From positions 1 through 16,247 of the forward strand of contig JAICIG010000147.1 of assembly GCA_025924495.1 (NCBI GenBank): 16,247 bases of DNA. Reading direction: 5' to 3'. A model generated the notes under the pieces. It searched no databases. It saw only the letters and a program-made list of their open reading frames with translations, and was not told where the DNA came from. The stretch is from Pirellulales bacterium. GTDB lineage: Bacteria; Planctomycetota; Planctomycetia; Pirellulales; JAICIG01. Below, piece by piece: positions 14,057 through 16,247 of the stretch. A program made the position numbers and the translations under genes. The number at the start of each line of letters is the position of its first letter. The stretch's first letter is position 1.

Positions 14057-14504
14057 GGCTTCCGTCGCGGGCAAGCTTGCCCCGACCCGCACAGGTTCTC
14101 CGTTGCGGCGAGTTGGCCTGTTTGCCGGGGAATTTTGGCGCGATCCCCGCCTCCCCTTCGTGCGTAGAGTAGAATGTACTTATCGGGTTGCAGACCGGTC
14201 CCCGGGGGGCGGCGGAAAAATGATGCCCCGGCATCCGATTTCCGCCGAACCCGCCGGGCAAAACTGTCGATGGATAATGCTGCCGCGAGCACGATCTCTA
14301 GTAAACCAAGCCTTCTGCCTTGTATTCCGTCGGAGGTGCCAAACCATTTAGCGTGAGCCCGGATCAACTACGACTAGCGCTTAGCGCAGTCCGATTCGCG
14401 CTCTTCTCGCAGCGACTCCACCGTCGCAATCGGCGGAAGGTTTGAAACAAAAGCCGCGGCAAACTCGCAAGGGTCTGCCGCGGTTTTTTGTTGCGCGCAA
14501 TGGA
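14057..14504. other. 448-bp intergenic region between convergent genes, no gene seen
   Basis: Small open frames at 14103-14351 and 14174-14356, and a long leftward one at 13555-14367, cross this region. None has a ribosome site with normal spacing, a signal or a recognisable family. A GGAGG at 14332-14336 is followed by a GTG only at 14353 (16 nt away, 30-codon frame), too far to support a gene. The right end holds the terminator listed separately. Otherwise I see only GC-rich non-coding sequence. Confidence 0.5.
14454..14489. terminator. Terminator serving the leftward membrane gene, possibly bidirectional
   Basis: A perfect 8-bp stem, CCGCGGCA (14454-14461) with TGCCGCGG (14476-14483), has a 14-nt loop. 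On the rightward strand six T residues follow. On the leftward strand the stem is followed by a T-rich run (CTTTTGTTTC). It begins 21 nt beyond the stop codon of the leftward membrane-protein gene, so it suits that gene and could also stop rightward transcripts from the FlgM-like gene. Confidence 0.8.
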
Positions 14505-15530
14505 CTACGTCGCTGTTCGCCGCGAACGAACCAGTCGATAACCTGTCGCGCGGAAGACGAGCAGCAGGCCTGCCAAGAAGGCGCCAGCCAGAGTGGTCCA
14601 GACGTACCAGAGCCACTCGGCGCTGGGCATCCAGTAGTAGTAGCCGCGCGCCGGGCGCCCGGCTTGATATCTGGCCTCCAAGAATTCGAGCACCCAAGCC
14701 GTCCCCGCCGCCAGTCCAATCGCCAGCGGCATCCGCAGCCAGGCAGGTCCGGCGCCTAATGCGGCCCACGCCGCAATCAGCGCGAGCAGCGCCAGCACGA
14801 TTCCTTCAATGCCGATTTGGATCCACTCCGGCCAGGCTTTGTCTTGCGAGGCAATGGGGATCAACAACTGAAGCGAAAATACAAGCACCGCAACGCACGT
14901 CGTCCAGACAAGCATTTGCTGGAGGGAGAACTGCACAGGCGCGCGCTTTTGCTCTGCTGGAGCGGTGGCGTTGGCTTGCTCGATGCAGTAGCCCAAGATT
15001 CGTAACAACGTGGCAATCAGACCCGCTCCGACGGTTTGGACGAGAGCCACAATCATCCAGGTGTTCGCCGCCCAAGGAAAAGCGTCATTCAAACGCCATG
15101 CGACCCAAGCGGCGGGCGCGATCGCTACCGCGGCCAGGCGCCACCGTTGCTGCCAGCGCTGACTGCCCAGAACCGCCCACACAGTCGCCGCGCCCGCCTG
15201 GCTCGCAAGAAACGAGATTGCAAGCAAGAGCGCCATGTTTTGCCAGCCCGAGCGTCCGACAATCGCCACGCTGTATAACAGCAGGTTTACCACTACGGTC
15301 GACCAGCCGAGGACCAGCAGCCGCCAAGGCCAATTGGGCAGCCAACGCCCTGCCGACCAGCTGAGAAGCGCCGTCTGTGCCCATAGCAGCACGAAGGCGG
15401 CAAGCGTGGCGGACGTCGACCAACCGAGTTGTGTGGCGCGATCGAGCAAGAATGCATCGAGCGCAATGGCCACGGCGGGCAGCAGGACGCTGACCGACAA
15501 CAATCGGACTGAAATGGCGGCGGTCCCCAT
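14505..15530 (-). CDS. Polytopic integral membrane protein, function unknown
   Basis: From the ATG at 15528-15530 the protein has 341 residues; a GTG at 15561-15563 would add 11. Neither start has a good ribosome site. I prefer the ATG because it leads straight into the first membrane helix. Hydrophobicity suggests about nine helices, roughly at residues 8-28, 39-57, 68-90, 98-120, 132-150, 157-180, 208-230, 238-262 and 268-282, with one more near the end (305-328). A polar stretch of about 20 residues (NATAPAEQKRAP) is followed by QFSLQQMLVWTTCVAVLVF. This FSLxQMLxWTT pattern is a recurrent membrane-segment motif in planctomycete proteins of unknown function. The C-terminus is Arg-rich and probably cytoplasmic. 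No catalytic motif is visible. The gene is divergent from the PQQ-propeller gene across 178 bp and ends at a hairpin terminator. Confidence 0.8.
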   Translation of the reverse strand: MGTAAISVRLLSVSVLLPAVAIALDAFLLDRATQLGWSTSATLAAFVLLWAQTALLSWSAGRWLPNWPWRLLVLGWSTVVVNLLLYSVAIVGRSGWQNMALLLAISFLASQAGAATVWAVLGSQRWQQRWRLAAVAIAPAAWVAWRLNDAFPWAANTWMIVALVQTVGAGLIATLLRILGYCIEQANATAPAEQKRAPVQFSLQQMLVWTTCVAVLVFSLQLLIPIASQDKAWPEWIQIGIEGIVLALLALIAAWAALGAGPAWLRMPLAIGLAAGTAWVLEFLEARYQAGRPARGYYYWMPSAEWLWYVWTTLAGAFLAGLLLVFRATGYRLVRSRRTAT

Positions 15531-15708
15531 GCGGGCAAGTATACGCGTTTGGCTTGCGCCCACCTATCGGCGTCCGAAAGACTTTGCTCCCGTGCCGACC
15601 TTTCTCTCCACGCCAATCTACTTGACCGGCCGCCCCAACGTAGTGTTAGCTATAGCAGTCTTTCCTGCCTTCATCCTCGCCCTTGCCAACCCCGCACGAG
15701 TTTGCCCC

Positions 15709-16247
15709 ATGACCCGCTCGCCGCTGGCCCGATTCTGCGTCCTGGCTTTCCTGTCTGTGGTTGCAGGTTGCTTCTCCGCGACGTTTGTGTCGGCGGAGAA
15801 CTGGCCGTGCTGGCGTGGTCCGCGCGGCGACGGCTCCAGCGAAGATCGCGGCGTGCCGACGCATTGGGACGGCGCCAAGGGAGAGAACGTCGCGTGGAAG
15901 GTCGAAATCCCTGGCACGGGCCACGCTTCGCCGATCGTCTGGCAAGATCGCATCTTCCTGGTAAGTTGCCTGGAGCAAGAGCAGGACCGTATCTTGATCT
16001 GCCTCGACCGCGCGACCGGCAAGACGTTATGGCAACGCTCGGTGCTCAAGTCGCCGCTGGAAAAGAAGCATGCGCTGAATAGCTATGCTTCCAGCACGCC
16101 GGCGACCGACGGCGATCTCGTTTACGTGACGTTCCTTGAAGGCACGAAGCAAGGCGAAGCCAAAGGCGCCAAGATCGCCGTCGCCGCCTACGACAACGAC
16201 GGCAACCAGAAGTGGCTCGTGCGCCCTGGGCCGTTCTCCAGCGTGCA
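15709..16247 (+). CDS. PQQ-type beta-propeller protein, exported (3' end outside window)
   Basis: The frame opens at the ATG at 15709 and is open to the window edge (179 codons plus 2 nt). Residues 1-29 are an export signal. It contains VAGC (18-21), which fits a lipobox, but a normal cleavage site (VSA-EN) lies eight residues further, so lipoprotein or soluble form is undecided. The mature start, NWPCWRGPRGDGSSEDRGVPTHW, is the typical opening of planctomycete PQQ-binding-like (BamB-type) propellers. Blade repeats follow: NVAWKVEIPG.GHASPIVWQDRIFLVS, ICLDRATGKTLWQRSV, and SYASSTPATDGDLVYVTF with YDNDGNQKWLVRPGPF. Full members are usually about 400-450 residues, so less than half is seen. A TTGACC with TA-rich sequence lies at 15622-15656, but the spacing is poor and I do not call a promoter. 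The function is usually unassigned; scaffold or quinoprotein roles are known for the fold. Confidence 0.9.
   Translation, partial: MTRSPLARFCVLAFLSVVAGCFSATFVSAENWPCWRGPRGDGSSEDRGVPTHWDGAKGENVAWKVEIPGTGHASPIVWQDRIFLVSCLEQEQDRILICLDRATGKTLWQRSVLKSPLEKKHALNSYASSTPATDGDLVYVTFLEGTKQGEAKGAKIAVAAYDNDGNQKWLVRPGPFSSV

Noticed and set aside
13555..14367. Leftward open frame of 270 codons
   Set aside because: Covers the FlgM-like gene and the DUF1080 3' end in antisense; no family features or ribosome site.
14353..14445. Possible 30-codon GTG-start gene after a GGAGG site
   Set aside because: Spacing of 16 nt is too long and the peptide is Arg-rich without a recognisable family.
15622..15656. Possible promoter for the PQQ-propeller gene
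   Set aside because: TTGACC is present but no -10 box at 16-18 bp; TATAGC is 23 bp away.
1..16247. Mobile elements, CRISPR arrays, tRNA or rRNA genes
   Set aside because: No transposase, integrase, regular spacer-repeat pattern or RNA-gene signature was seen on either strand by eye.

Overview
The window looks like a chromosomal segment of a planctomycete, most likely of the Pirellulales type. This rests on gene content and GC-rich codon use: two DUF1080 proteins, a Tat-exported DUF1501 protein, an M56 (BlaR1-like) metalloprotease with a BlaI repressor, an ECF sigma factor with its anti-sigma, a secreted helical-repeat protein, a FlgM-like micro-protein and a PQQ-type beta-propeller. No rRNA, tRNA, IS element, CRISPR array or phage gene is visible. 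I read it as ordinary chromosome rich in signalling and envelope genes.

Layout. Positions 1-3320 are transcribed leftward: an ECF sigma factor (2616-3320) and its membrane anti-sigma (1888-2607) form a two-gene operon, followed by a secreted DUF1080 protein (854-1477) and a secreted TPR protein with a long acidic tail that runs off the left edge (1-725). Divergently, 3544-5943 encodes a BlaI-type repressor and an M56 BlaR1-type membrane protease. Their promoter carries an 18-bp inverted repeat between and over the -35 and -10 boxes. Converging on this pair from the right is a histidine kinase/OmpR-type response regulator operon (8058 to 6288). Then, rightward, come a DUF962/Mpo1-like membrane protein (8221-8574), a secreted HEAT-like protein (8694-10505), a DUF1501 protein with its own promoter and terminator (10783-12240), a two-part DUF1080 protein (12630-13631) and a 60-residue FlgM-like protein (13874-14056). 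A leftward polytopic membrane protein (14505-15530) ends at a hairpin terminator, and a rightward PQQ-propeller protein starts at 15709 and leaves the window.

How the parts may work together. Three separate envelope-to-transcription circuits lie within about 6 kb: sigma/anti-sigma, BlaI/BlaR1 and a two-component system. The sequence does not show what any of them senses. Two have unusual sensor architecture. The anti-sigma combines an N-terminal zinc finger and one membrane helix with a C-terminal tail holding two CXXCH (haem c-type) motifs. The BlaR1-like protease ends in a discoidin-like beta-sandwich and a coiled coil in place of a penicillin-binding domain. I consider these the best candidates for something undescribed: a possible redox- or haem-reading ECF switch and a possible glycan- or surface-reading BlaR1 switch. 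The rest is typical planctomycete envelope and periplasmic repertoire.
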